Shown here piece by piece: positions 1 through 10,179 of a DNA stretch of 64,000 nucleotides. The DNA is from Austropuccinia psidii. Lineage: Eukaryota; Basidiomycota; Pucciniomycetes; Pucciniales; Sphaerophragmiaceae. Each line of letters starts with the position of its first letter. Position 1 is the first letter of the stretch. The position numbers were made by a program, and so were the translations under genes. Location: NCBI GenBank assembly GCA_023105745.1, contig JALGQZ010000004.1, positions 37,834,437 to 37,898,436 of the forward strand, given 5' to 3'. Under the pieces are notes generated by a model. It worked only from the letters and a program-made list of their open reading frames with translations. It was not told where the DNA came from and ran no database searches.

Positions 1-439
1 ACTTTGGGTCCCTATCACTGATAATGATCTTACACACTCCACAGGTGGATATGATGTTATTCCATAATAACAGAGCAGTATCCATGGATGTGTCCTCTTT
101 ATGGAATGGTAGACATCTCATGCTCTTGCTGAACCTATCAACAATCATTAGGCAGGAATTGTAGTTTTCTTTTCCCCCTGTGACAAGTCCTGTGACCCAG
201 TCAATATTGATGGTTTCCCACGGTTGTTTGGGTTCCTCTATATGTTGAAGTAACCCATACATCTTCCCATGTTTCCTATTTACCTTTTGGCATCTTTCAC
301 AAGTGTTGATGTATTCACTAAACTCTTGTTCCCACTTGGGCCACCAAGCTGTTCTTGCTACCCTCTCTCTGGTCCTTTCATAACTGATATCTCCCATATA
401 GGGGCAGCCATGACATTCCTGTAGGGTCAGAGAGATGAG
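1..439 (-). pseudogene. gypsy integrase, zinc domain and start of catalytic core (A)
   Basis: Integrase would insert the cDNA copy into the genome. The minus strand reads the zinc-binding segment with the C-x2-C pair CERC, then the first core aspartate in DWVTGL and the second in SDRDPK at the window edge. Compared with B, the second zinc-ligand histidine (MGHM in B) is an aspartate (MGDI) near 390, and an in-frame stop at 440-442 separates this part from the RNase H segment. The rest of the core and the third catalytic residue lie outside the window. Non-functional copy; identification rests on co-linearity with B and on the motifs. Confidence 0.85.
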
Positions 440-1223
440 CTATCTGTCTAACACTGTGAGTGCACATTTGTGATTCTCTCTGTGGTAAAGCAGGCCATCC
501 ACAAGGAAGAACTTGTTATCCTTGTAGGCCCTCAACCAGGGTTCTTCCAGCTGGGATTCCAGTTCTGGACTCCTGTACTTTTGTTGAAGGAGTTTTAGTA
601 ATATGCCACACTGTTTGTGTTTGGAATAAGACTTCAATACTGCACTGAAAAATTCATTGTGCAGTTCTGAGGAACTTGTTCCCAGTATGGGAGTTTCTGT
701 TCCTTCTGAATCAGTGTTCCCACTGTCAAGGGTACCACTTCCTGGTGCCCATTCAGAGAATCTGAAGTTCTTCCTCCTATCTATTTCCATGAAATGGATA
801 GGAATCTTGGCTGCAACTTCAGGGTCATAAGCTGGATTGCTATTGACATTATCCAGTGGCCATCTGCTAAGGCCATCTGCATTGGTATGACTTTGACATT
901 CTTTGTATATGTTGGTCATATTCCCTCTATACTCTGGGATGGCTATTTGCCATCTCAGCATGTGTCTATTTGTAGTCTTCATGTTCAGTAAAGAATTCAA
1001 GGCTGTGAAGTCTGTGTAGACGTCAAAGACTGCACCCTCCAGATAATAATGAGGTTTTTCCAGAGCCCAGACTAAGAGTATAAATTAAGTCTGGGTGGCC
1101 CCATACCTGGCTTCTGAATATTTCAGCTGCCTAGAGATGTAACAAATTACTCCCTCTTTGGTTCACTATCCACAATTTGTCTTTGGTGAAGGGCTGCTCC
1201 TAAGCCTTGGCTACATGCTGCAT
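440..1223 (-). pseudogene. gypsy RNase H and connection to integrase (A)
   Basis: Minus-strand RNase H segment, the domain that degrades the RNA template during reverse transcription. The ORF at 440-1000 reads [18 protein letters not shown] and [10 protein letters not shown], typical of the end of gypsy RNase H, followed by the variable linker. Between 1001 and 1223 the frame is open to protein similarity with B (YISRQL, YGATQT) but carries a TAA near 1090. Follows the RT segment directly and leads into integrase, as in B. Broken copy. Confidence 0.85.
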
Positions 1224-1862
1224 CTATATATAACTTGAATGGTAGTTCAAAGTGGGCAAGATGAGCACAGGTGCATTTGTGAGTTCATGTTTGATCCTCT
1301 CATATGCATCCCTTCTTTCCTTGACAATTTCAAAAACTACATCTTTTGAACATAACTTGTATAAACTATTAGTTATGTGGGCAAAATTCTTGATGTGGTT
1401 TCTGTAGTAGCTCAAAAACCCAAGGGAAGATTGCATCTCTTTGATGCTCTTTGGTACTGGCTTTTGCAGTACTTCTGCCACTTCATTCTGGTCAATTGCC
1501 AGAATAAGACCTGAGACTTTATGTCCTAGAGCTAGTAGCTCTTGTTGGCCAAAATTACACTTTTTAAGTGAAATTTTCAGATTGATGGGTTTACATTTAC
1601 TTAGAACTCTGTCTATGTATTGTACATGGTCTTCCCATGTCTCTGAGTATATAATGATATCATCAATATATACCACCATCCAGCCTTCAGATATTTCTTC
1701 TTGAAATATTGTGTCTATCATCCTTTGGAAGTGGGCTGGTGCATTTTTGATGCCAAATGGCATCCTGGAATACTCATATATGGCCACATGGCATATTATT
1801 CTGAGCAATTTCATGGAGTTTGGTCTAACTGCATTTTGGTGGAAGCCTTTCATACAATACAT
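1224..1862 (-). pseudogene. gypsy reverse transcriptase, palm to thumb (A)
   Basis: Reverse transcriptase segment of 212 codons. It holds the catalytic box [11 protein letters not shown] (YIDD) near residue 64 and the downstream LGFLSYYRNH and LYKLCSKD motifs before RNase H. The first catalytic aspartate, present in B and C as [10 protein letters not shown] or MDALKGFHQ, is a tyrosine here (KMYCMKGFHQ at the upstream end), so the enzyme could not work. In frame with 1923-2570 but separated from it by a stop that replaces a tyrosine codon after NNYTKADR. Confidence 0.9.
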
Positions 1863-2600
1863 TTTGGTTATTTCTTTGGCTTTAGCCAGTTTATCAAAGG
1901 CATGAGGTGTCCTGGGTATGGGCTACCTGTCTGCTTTTGTGTAGTTATTTAGAGCTCTGAATTCTGCACACAGTCTAGACTTGCCATCATGCCAGGTGAT
2001 TGGGACAGGAGTGGTGATTTCCACTATGTCTTTATGTCCAATCTTCCTGATGACATCAGTTTCCAGGAGTTCATTGATGTGTTTTTCAATTTCTTTCCTG
2101 GTTTCCAGGCTGGCTGGATAAGGAGGTCTCCTAAGCATGGGTGGATAAGGTCTTTCCACATCCAGATATAATTCTATATCATGGCCTTTGATCTTGCCTA
2201 ATGGTTCTTCACCAATGGCAAATGCTGTTCTGTTCTTCCTCAGCATCTTCAGTAAACTTAGTTTTTGTTTACTGGTGAGGGTAGTGCTAAACATTTCCTC
2301 TCTGAATTCCTTCAGAAGTTCTTCTAGTCGATTTTGAGAAGATATCTGGTATATATCAAGTGAAAACTTCTTTTCCTTGTTAGTACCAAGGGTGAGGTGC
2401 CTATTTTTACTGTTGTAAATGTCTATGCCATGCATCGTCTGGTAATCTGTTCCCAGTAAAAACCTTTGGGTGTGGGCATCATCAAGCACTACAAACCCTG
2501 GGTTGAGTCTGATATTACCCTTCCTGTGGGGTATAATTATCTCTTTGATAATTGTCCCAATGGAAGTCATCCTCCCTGATGCACTTTTAAAGTTCTTTGC
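1757..2600 (-). repeat. tandem duplication inside A, downstream unit
   Basis: About 845-bp unit that repeats 2601-3445. The unit runs, on the minus strand, from GCAAAGAACT (protease) to ATGCCATT (RT palm). In B and C this segment is single. 845 is not a multiple of three, so the duplication shifts the frame. Confidence 0.88.
1923..2570 (-). pseudogene. protease end and RT N-terminal part, downstream duplicate (A)
   Basis: 215 codons reading from MTSIGTIIKEIIIPHRKG through LYLDVERPYPPMLRRPPY to WHDGKSRLCAEFRALNNY. This is the tail of the aspartic protease, the linker and the RT fingers. The same protein stretch occurs again at 2567-3352. It is the downstream copy of a tandem duplication and is the one in frame with the RT palm at 1224-1862. 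Differences from the other copy (for example DAHTQRF versus DTHIQGF) are scattered, so the duplication is not new. Confidence 0.88.
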
Positions 2601-3352
2601 AATGGCATGCTGGTGTACTCATATATGCCCATAAGACATATGATTCTGAGTAATTTCATGGAGTTTGGTTCAACTCCATTTTGGTGGAAGCCTTTCATAC
2701 AATCCATTTTGGTTATGTATTTGGCCTTTGCCAATTTATCCAAGGCATGAGGTATCCTGGGTATAGGGTACCTGTCTGCTTTTGTGTAGTTATTCACAGC
2801 TTTGAAATCTCCACACAGTCTAGACTTGCCATCATGCCAGGTGATTAGGACAGGGGTGGTGATTTCCACTATTTCATTATGTCCAATATTCCTGATGACA
2901 TCAATATCCAGGAGTTCATTGATATGTTTCTCAATTTCTTTCCTGGTTTCCAGGCTTGCTGGATATGGAGGTCTTCTAAGCATGGGTGGATAAGGCCTTT
3001 CCACATCCAGATATAGTTCTATATCATGGACTTTGATTGTTCCTAATGACTCTTCACCAATGGCAAATGCTGGTATGTTCTTTCTCAGCATCTTCAGTAA
3101 ACTTAGTTTTTGTTTACTGGTGAGGGTAGTGCTAAACTGTACCTCTCTGAATTCCTTCAGAAGTTCTTCTAGTGGATCTTGAGAAGATATCTGGTATATA
3201 TCAAGCGAAAATTTCTTTTCCTTGTTAGTACCAATGGTGATGTGCCTATTTTTACTGTTGTAAATGTCTATGCCATACATCGTCTGGTAATTTGTTCCCA
3301 GTAAAAACCCTTGGATGTGGGTATCATCAAGCACTACAAACTCTAGGTTGAG
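2567..3352 (-). pseudogene. protease end and RT N-terminal part, upstream duplicate (A)
   Basis: Reads the protease tail, linker and RT fingers and continues into the palm as far as [18 protein letters not shown] and YTSMPL. It then jumps, at a junction near 2600, back into protease sequence in another frame (QRTLKVHQGG then stop). Unlike the downstream copy it keeps the first catalytic aspartate. The jump makes the Pol frame unreadable. Co-linear with B up to the junction. Confidence 0.88.
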
Positions 3353-3445
3353 TCAGATATTACCCTTCCTGTGGGGTATAATTATCTCTTTAATAATTGT
3401 TCCAATGGAAGTCATCCTCCCTGATGCACTTTTAGAGTTCTTTGC
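2601..3445 (-). repeat. tandem duplication inside A, upstream unit
   Basis: First unit of the 845-bp tandem repeat. The junction with the second unit reads ATGCCATT followed by GCAAAGAAC near 2595-2608, joining the RT palm back to the protease. See 1757-2600. Confidence 0.88.
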
Positions 3446-4381
3446 TTTAGTGGGGAAGAGCTGTTTTTCCCAGTTTGGGAAGTGGTTATCCAGATAATCT
3501 CTGGCCACTATGGAGCAGTGTGCTCCACTATCAATGATCAGTGGATGTTGAGCATTGTCAATACAGACAGTCACTTTTGTGGCTGTTCCATGTATGTATT
3601 CCATCCCTTTGGTTGGTGTAACCAGGAATGTTTGTGCATCTTGTGTATGTTTGCACAAGTTTTTGTTGACAGTATCCTGTGGCATGCCTGCTTCCAACTG
3701 TACGTCCTGAATTTCTAGTGGGGTTTCCTCTTGGTATTCCACTAAAGATTCTTCTCTGGGGTCTTGGTCATCATAACATGGTTCTCTGATGGCATTACCC
3801 ATGGAGTCTGATTCAGAATCCTCCGTTGGTGATTCCTCCTCTGGGAATTTCTCAATGGCATAGATGTTTTTCTTTGCCTTTGGACAGTTGTTGACATAGT
3901 GGTCTGTTGAACCACAATTGTGACAAGTATTTTTCTTCTTTGCCACTTCTGCCACTCTTTCTCTGGGTTTGTCTTTAAACTCCACCCTGAGAGGTTGTTT
4001 CTCTTTGAAACTACTGCTTCTATATAGGCTGAATTTCCCTATATTTGTTCTTGACCTTATATCTTGTAAGGTATTAGCAATGTCATCTAGAGTGAAATTT
4101 TGGTTGCATCTGCATTTTACTTCATGCTCTAGTTCTCCTGGAAGTTGTCTCAGAATTTTGTGATTCCTCATTTGGATGTTCATCCAAGGATAAATGGCTT
4201 TAAGTCTTTTAGACTGTCTAACACACCACTTATATGGATATTTGTCCACAGAGTATTTGTCATTTTCAAATGACATTGTCCTTTGCCATATCCAAATTTC
4301 ATTACTGTACTTTAGGATGATTGACTCTTCCACCATGGCCAGTTCCTTCTGCCATGAATTTCTTTCATTTCTGTGTACCAT
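3353..4381 (-). pseudogene. Gag C-terminal half with CCHC zinc knuckle, and aspartic protease (A)
   Basis: The frame begins in the capsid-like region (IWIWQRTMSFENDKYSVD), passes a basic stretch, a zinc knuckle CHNCGSTDHYVNNC (CX2CX4HX4C, RNA binding) and an acidic linker, and reaches the retropepsin motif LIIDSGAHCSIV with an intact DSG. It ends in the protease tail IKEIIIPHRKG. One frameshift near 4312-4381 separates it from the Gag N-terminal part. Order and spacing match B at 31555-32730. Ends at a stop near 3353, just inside the upstream unit of the duplication. Confidence 0.88.
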
Positions 4382-5784
4382 ATACTAGCATGACCTTTAA
4401 ATGCTGTATTCAATCTAGCAGTAATCCAGTAGTCTGGTATGTTTGGTAAATTAATGAAGAGTCCATCAATATAATCTATGAGCTCAATATGATCATATTC
4501 TCCTGATACAGAGAATTTGGGCCAGCTTGAGGCCTCAGGAAGCTGTTTCAAGGCTTCCTTCTCTGAATAAGACATGCCATCTCCATCCTGGTACTGTGAT
4601 GGAGAGCTTGCCTTATTCATCAACATGGAATCTGGTTTGATTTCATCTGGTTGATATGGATTATCCATAACATGCCCTTGTGGTTGGGGCTTCATGTTAT
4701 GGTAGAAATTAAAAAATTTGTTTATGTCTTGATCAAGACAATCCCTGTGCCTTTTGCTGTGGTGTTTTTCTTCAAAGACTAGATTCAGTCTTTTGTTGGT
4801 TTCTTCAGAGGCTTTGCTCAATTTAGCATTTTCTTCTTGAAAAGTTTTAACAATTTTGTCCATGGAAGCTGTTAATTCTTTCATCCTCTCATGGCTTGCT
4901 TCAAGTTCTGTAAACTGCTTTTCAGTTTGCTCAGCATATTGGGACATTTGTAACAACAGTGCATCACTGTTTAAGTTACTCTCAGGTGTGACAGAATTAT
5001 GTTCAATCTGAGTGGGGGTAATATTTCCATCAATGGGACTACTGATTCTAGAGTGGTTTACAACTACTTCCGGCTCTTGTGCACTTCTTTCACCAAATCC
5101 AACAGCTTCTGGATCATGGGTTCTGACTCTCTCTTCCTCTGGTTGAAGGAGGTCTTGTGGTTGCCCTTGTTTCCTTTTCTTCTTCTTGAAACTTCCTGGA
5201 TTTGTGAATAATGGTGACTGTTGGCCACTGATCTGCTGGTTTCTGAATGGTGTGAAGTCACTGGAGAGCTGATTTGTCCCCCTCCTTGTGAGCCTCAAGG
5301 AATCTGAGTATGCCCTGTCTGTGTCAGCTGTTCTTCTATAGCTTGGATAGTGGCTTGATTGTCCCTTATCCTGGTTGCCCTTGCCTCCTGGAGTCTGAAC
5401 TGCCTGATAGGATTCCAGCCTTTGGTGATTACCATAAGGTCCTTCAAGTCTATCTCTCTGAGACCGATCTTCTGGCAACTTGCTCCAAGTTCTGCCCAGT
5501 GACTTTCCAGGTTGAACCTCTTGTTGTCCATGCTCCATTGGAATCAGTCCTTGAGGAGTTGGTGGAGCTGAAGAACTTGATCCATGTCTTTCCAGTCCTC
5601 TGGTTTGAGGTCTTCATTGAATTGGAGTGTGAATGGAAGGGTTGATATTATCTCCCTCATTGTTTTGCCATCCACTACTGTGTCCAAGGTGTCCTCTTTC
5701 AGGTCTTCTGGTTCTGGACAATCCTTGTCTGTCCTCTGGTTGGTTCCTTTTGAAGCCAAGGTCTCTGAGGTATACAGGTGACAT
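4312..5784 (-). pseudogene. Gag N-terminal part, main frame (A)
   Basis: The main gag-pol frame starts at the ATG complement of 5782-5784 (MSPVYLRDLG), which lies inside the intron of ORF1. It is open to a TGA near 5655, then runs from MEHGQQEVQP at 5538 to WKSQSS at 4312. It contains a proline/glutamine-rich N-terminal part, a helical, probably coiled-coil stretch (LSKASEETNKRLNLVF) and the start of the capsid-like domain (SWPKFSVSGEYDHIELIDYIDG). The region 5064-5764 is also read in the +1 frame as ORF1. Similar along its length to B 30139-31545. The packaging role of Gag is family knowledge. Confidence 0.82.
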
Positions 5785-6172
5785 ATCAGTGTTTGCAAGA
5801 AGTCAAAAACTTTATGTTCTTAGGGTATTTACCTTTGACTGTACCTTTTACAAATCCATTGTCTACTGCTTTTGGCAATTTACCTTTAGAGGTACAACTG
5901 GGTTAATTATAGCAATCTTCCCTGTACAAGATGTTAAGGTTGGATTACCTTGTATTTATGCAAAGTTTCGTGGTTTTCTACTCCTCTGGGTGGCTATTGG
6001 TGTCAACTTCTTTGCTGGGATCAGGCCTTCACTGTGCCTCTTTCCTGTGCCCTTGCTGCCCTCTGGTTCTGAGGGTGTGACTGGTTTGTTGGCCTATGAC
6101 TGGGTCTCAAGTGGTATGAAATTTCCTTCCACTGAATCAAAACAGGAAAAAAGAGGGCTTAATGTCAGTTAA
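5064..6172 (-). pseudogene. ORF1, spliced accessory frame overlapping gag (A)
   Basis: Exon 1 lies upstream of 5833; exon 2 runs from 5764 to about 5064 in the frame +1 to gag. Exon 2 reads CPEPEDLKEDTLDTVVDGK, MDNKRFNLESHWAELGASC and ends MIQKLLDLVKEVHKSRK. The same protein is read from B with mostly conservative changes, although the other frame is coding too. A pyrimidine-rich tract ending in CAG lies before TGGAAGG in exon 1, so an earlier intron is possible and the true start is not seen. This copy has stops (5541-5543 and near 5292) and a frameshift in exon 1. Function unknown. Confidence 0.7.
5765..5832 (-). other. predicted 68-nt intron holding the gag ATG (A)
   Basis: Minus strand: donor AAAG|GTAAAT, branch-like CTGAT, acceptor CTCAG|AG. 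The stop TGA of unspliced exon 1 (5786-5788) is followed after one base by the gag-pol ATG (5782-5784). Same length and layout as B 30091-30158. Confidence 0.72.
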
Positions 6173-6734
6173 GACTTCTTAAACTGCTTCTTGCACTTCT
6201 AAGTATGGCCTCTGGGCTTGTATATTACTACAATGTGCCCTTGTACAATGAAAGTGTAATTGAATCAACAATTCCCCATCAGAAATACACCTTACAGATA
6301 TTTTGTATACTGTCTGTATACAAATATATTACAGATTACTTGTAATTAGCAAATATAATCTGTCACAAAGTGGTGTATAAGAGGGTAATTGAATTAACAA
6401 TATGCCCAACCACGCCTCAACTGTTGGTTTATCAGTAAGAGGTGTCTTAATTTATTTAAAAAAGAAGACTTTATTGATGGCTTAAAATTGTTTCTATATG
6501 TAAAACACACCAAAAATAAGGGTCTTGTGGTTATTAGCCACGTGACACATATTCTTATAATAACAATATATAATGGTGTATACACCAATTAATAAGAAAA
6601 ATATATAAGATATGTATATTTTTAAGAAAATTACGCCTGAAAATGATTAAGAAATTGTCAGAAATAAAGAATATAAGAGAAAAAACTCACTTGTAATGGT
6701 CCAAATAAGTTAAAACATGGCCAGGACCCCAAAA
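6173..6734 (-). other. untranslated leader of element A
   Basis: AT-rich leader between the 5' LTR and ORF1. No reading frame of note. Contains the primer-binding site next to the LTR. A conserved splice-acceptor-like tract lies at its downstream end near 6150. Confidence 0.6.
6716..6731 (-). promoter_or_regulatory. primer-binding site of A
   Basis: Minus strand TGGGGTCCTGGCCATG, three bases after the LTR end. B and C have TGGGGGCCTGGCCGTG in the same place. It would pair with the 3' end of a tRNA ending in ...CCCCA; the TGGGG start suggests tRNA-Pro, not proven. Confidence 0.6.
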
Positions 6735-7569
6735 TGTCAGGTTGAGTCTATGATGAAGCAGTAATTAGGCTATTTACAACTTTAACTATGACTGTGACAT
6801 GTGGTAAAAGATGTAAAGTAAAAGTTTTCATGAAGAAATAAGGGTTTATAATCAAATTAAAGGGCTTTACTATTATAGAATAGTGGCGGTGAGCACTGTT
6901 GAAAGCCCTGGGTGCAGCTTTACCTGTTGGATTACAATAATTAATATTATGATTATACCTGATTATTTTCCAAGAGTATAACTGTTTTTGACAGTTTTAC
7001 TACGTAGGAATTTAAGAGCAGGATGATGAAAGCATTTCTGGATGTGAAAAACCTCCTTTTTTTCCTGAAATGGGTCGGAAGCGCTTTAGGCCTTTCCACA
7101 TAGAGGAAGTGATGATTTTTTCACTCTTTGAGACGGGCTTGTGGCTCACAAGGACCTGTATAGCCTGTATTTGGCTCAGATGTGGTTTTGGAACTACATC
7201 TGAGCAGTTTTAACCAATACAGGGTGAAAAATTTCATCTGGGTACCACATAGCCCTCTTCTGACGTGTATGATGTGTAGAATGCTGTACAGAAACTGTAT
7301 GGGACCCCAGTATTGGCGGAATTATGAGGTATTGAAGTATAAATATGCTTCCTTGTTTGTTTCACACCTCATAAACATGTTTATGGGATGTTATCCCATG
7401 GTACGACTGTATTGGACAAAATGTGGGATTTTGTCCTTAAACATCCATAAAATTTTCAGCTTTTGAGATATCAACCTCAAAATGGGTTCAGTGTGTAGCC
7501 CTGTATGTGTTCTACACAGTGGTACCTTATTTGATATGGTTATCATTTAATATGACAAAGCTATCCCAT
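6735..7569 (-). repeat. 5' LTR of A, left part (split by D)
   Basis: On the plus strand starts TGTCAGGTTGAG and matches the LTRs of B and the two solo LTRs. Interrupted at 7569 by D; continues at 16769. Supplies promoter and polyadenylation signals in this class of element. Confidence 0.88.
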
Positions 7570-8330
7570 TGTCACAAGGGCTCTTCAAAGTGAAGAGGGC
7601 CTGGACTCAGTAAACTGGGACTCACTTATGGAGGACTCAAAGATATGGTAAGGAAGGATACACTTAAGAGTGTTAAAGATGAATTACCAAAGAATGAATA
7701 TAAGAAAGCTGCAACAAAAAAGAATCATAATAAAGAATAGAAGAGCCAACCACAAACAAGTCCAAGTCCACTTAATCAACCTGTCAGAATGCAAAGAGAA
7801 GGGTTAATAAGGATATGGCCACCCAACTCATACTGTACAGGCAAAGAGAGAAATGCAAAGACTAACTTAAAATCAAATAATTATAATACCCAAAATAAGG
7901 ATAAGAATAATTGTAAAATAATAAATAAACTAAATTAATTAACTGGGGAAAAGTCCGCAGGGGGGAGAAGGAGGGGCTGGTATATGTGAGAATCACCAGA
8001 CCTGATCCAGAGGAAGAATTTTCATGAGAATAATTGATGATTGAATTGAGTCTGGCCAATACAGGTTCTGTATGGCTGTACAGAACCTGTACAAGAGGTG
8101 TGGTGGATATGAGTGATCATACAGTTTCATGCTGGTGTATTGAAACTATATTGGGTGAATCCAACCTGTACAGATGTTGACAGGCTGTATTGAGGTACCA
8201 AGCTGTATGCATGTTTCAGAACTGAAGATTGCTTAAACTGAATATTGATGCAACAGTGGATCTTCTGATTTTGAGATGTTTGAGTGGGTATATGAACAAA
8301 TACCCTTACCCCTGATGGATGGTTGTTACA
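7570..8330 (-). repeat. 3' LTR of D (761 bp)
   Basis: On the plus strand TGTCACAAGG...GGTTGTTACA. Directly followed by the purine tract (minus strand AAGAGGGGGATAC). Aligns with 15973-16732 throughout. Confidence 0.9.
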
Positions 8331-8935
8331 GTATCCCCCTCTTGAAACTTGTGGGCTCCTGAACACCATAATACCCTGCCACTGTTGAGTGGTATCTCAT
8401 TTCCCCACATTTTCGCAAAAAATTTCCTTCAAAACTCTTTTCCTCTTGAACCTTATCCTGAAAATCCTTTTCAATTCTTCTCTGTCAATCAGATTGATTC
8501 CCCCCTTTTTCAAACTTGAGTAAGTATTCCACTTCGAAATATGCATTCTTAGTCTGATTCAATCAATGATTGTCCTTGGGCATGGCCTTGGGTTGTATCC
8601 CAAAATGATGTCCACAGAGCTCTTGTGCTCAAAAAATGATGCCAGGTGAGTATATGAAGTGTACTCATCTTGCAAGCCCAATTTGAAAAAATCCAGGAAT
8701 TCCACCTTCCAGGTGTCTTGTCCCCATTGACCTTGGAAATGGCCTCAACCAGCCTTCCATGATGATTGTGGCCTTTGGCCTTTTCTCTGATGAATCTTGA
8801 TGATTTATGACTCTATGGCCATTTTGGCCTTTTCTTTGGTTCTTGGCTTTTCCTGCATTCTATGGCCAATTTGCCCAATTTGCCCTTTTTTGGGTTTCTT
8901 GGTGGTTTTCATGATTTTGGAGTTTATGGCCATTT

Positions 8936-9250
8936 TTGGCCTATTGGAGTCTTCTGGGCCCTACGGTCCGCGGGCCGTGGGCTGTACGCCGTGGTCTACA
9001 GTCCATGGGCCGTGGGGGCTATTGGAGACCCCCTGGGCCCAAATTTGATGGGGACCCAGGGGTGCAAGGGGACCATAAATTGGCCCAGAGTCCAAGACAC
9101 CCACCTTTATTGCCTGGGCCCATTGATGGGGTCCAGGGCCACCCAGATCATGGCCTCCCCAAAGATGCAGGGGAGGCCCACAGTAATGAATTCAGCCCCA
9201 AAGGGGCCTTCAACCTTCATTCTTGAGGCTTTGAGGGGGGGCCATAAATG
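8936..9250. other. GC-rich island in the 3' region of D
   Basis: Visibly G/C-rich against the AT-rich surroundings, with gggccgtggg repeated and many ggcc and gggccc blocks. A weaker counterpart lies in E near 61330-61620. Several overlapping plus-strand frames are open only because AT-rich stops are absent. Confidence 0.6.
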
Positions 9251-9319
9251 AGTTCTGGCCCCATTCTTGAGGTAAATTTCCTTTGGATTGAAATGGACTG
9301 ATTTGGATGTCTTGAATCT

Positions 9320-9409
9320 TTTGCTTCTGCATTGCCAGATTCAACCGGTATGAAGATGAACCAAATAATGACTTCCAGTGAGCTTTTGATGATTGGTAGA
9401 AATAACTAG
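9320..9409 (+). pseudogene. C-terminal remnant of an antisense ORF (D)
   Basis: Plus strand, opposite to D, reads FNRYEDEPNNDFQ, a stop, then AFDDW. The end of the antisense ORF in E (60145-61240) reads EDELIKKFQIPFDELDRDN. The rest of the ORF, about 1 kb, is missing here; flanking sequence on both sides still matches E. This implies that the ORF is ancestral in the D/E family and was deleted from D. Confidence 0.55.
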
Positions 9410-9700
9410 TTTTCCTTTTCCTTGTTTGTGTTTGGTTTGACTTCTCTCCCCACTCTTAAAAATACTAAAAAAAATGAAAAAATAATGGAACCTCCCAATA
9501 CATGATTTGGGAGGGGATGCTGCTGCTTTAAAGAAATAAAAGAAAGAAATTTATACAAGTAAAGAAAGAAAGAAAATAAAAGAATAAGAGAAAATGAGAG
9601 TAAAGAAAAAAAATAATGAAAAATCCTGATGGCTGGTCCTCCTTGTGGTGAGTTGCTTGATTCTGGCCAAGAAGTGTCTGAAAAATGAAAACCAAGCATT

Positions 9701-9813
9701 TGATGCTCACAGAGTGGCCAAGGTAATGTTTTACAAGAAGTAGAACCCTCAGGGATGCAGACCAGGAGATGGAACTTACTTTCAAAACTTCCACTCCCCA
9801 CCAAGCACCATAA
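9701..9813 (-). repeat. 3' module, second copy (D)
   Basis: Minus strand: TATGGTGCTTGGTGGGGAG, GAAGT, a GTAAGT, CTCCTGG, then CCTTGGCCACT and GTGAGCA. Repeated at 10061-10178 and twice in E (about 59458-59575 and 59754-59865). Confidence 0.65.
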
Positions 9814-10060
9814 AACTGAAATGAACTGCCATAAATTACTTCTGCAATGAAATTGCATAAATGACTTGTGAAATGATATTCCATAAGTGATTTTAAGTAA
9901 TGAAGTTCTTGAATTATGATGATTGGCATAAATGAGATGATAAATAAGAGAAAAGACAGAGAAAAAGAAAGAAAGAAAACATTTGGCCATATCTTGATAA
10001 GATCCAAATGGAGGGTATTGATGTCGTATGCTTCCTGAACCTGTCCAAAGAATTGAAAAG

Positions 10061-10178
10061 TGCTCACAAAGTGGCCAAGGTGATGCTTACAACAACATAT
10101 GGGTAGAATACCCCCTTAAAGGTGCATTCCAGGAGAGGAACTTACTTTCATAACTTCTTCTCCCCACCAAGCACCATA
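10061..10178 (-). repeat. 3' module, first copy (D), just after the Pol stop
   Basis: Same module as 9701-9813, starting next to the inferred Pol stop at 10180-10182. The GTAAGTTCC inside looks like a splice donor. Confidence 0.65.
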
Positions 10179-10179
10179 A

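Larger units (their letters stand above)
8331..10179 (-). other. long 3' non-coding region of D with polypurine tract
   Basis: Between the chromodomain stop and the 3' LTR. The polypurine tract is the complement of 8331-8344. The stretch contains a GC-rich island (8936-9250), the remnant of an antisense ORF (9320-9409) and two copies of a 113-118 bp module with splice-donor-like GTAAGT (9701-9813, 10061-10178). Element E has the same layout at 59460-62140. The open frames here do not resemble proteins. Confidence 0.7.

Noticed and set aside
6716..6731. tRNA-Tyr of this window as primer for A, B and C
   Set aside because: The 3' end of that tRNA (TCGGGGGG plus CCA) does not pair with TGGGGGCCTGGCC.
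8797..9251. Three overlapping plus-strand open frames in the GC-rich block of D
   Set aside because: They are open because the block lacks AT-rich stop codons; no protein-like pattern and not kept in E.
9406..10067. Two long minus-strand frames (194 and 179 codons) downstream of the chromodomain of D
   Set aside because: Phenylalanine/serine/leucine-rich translations of purine/pyrimidine tracts; overlapping in two frames; not preserved in E.
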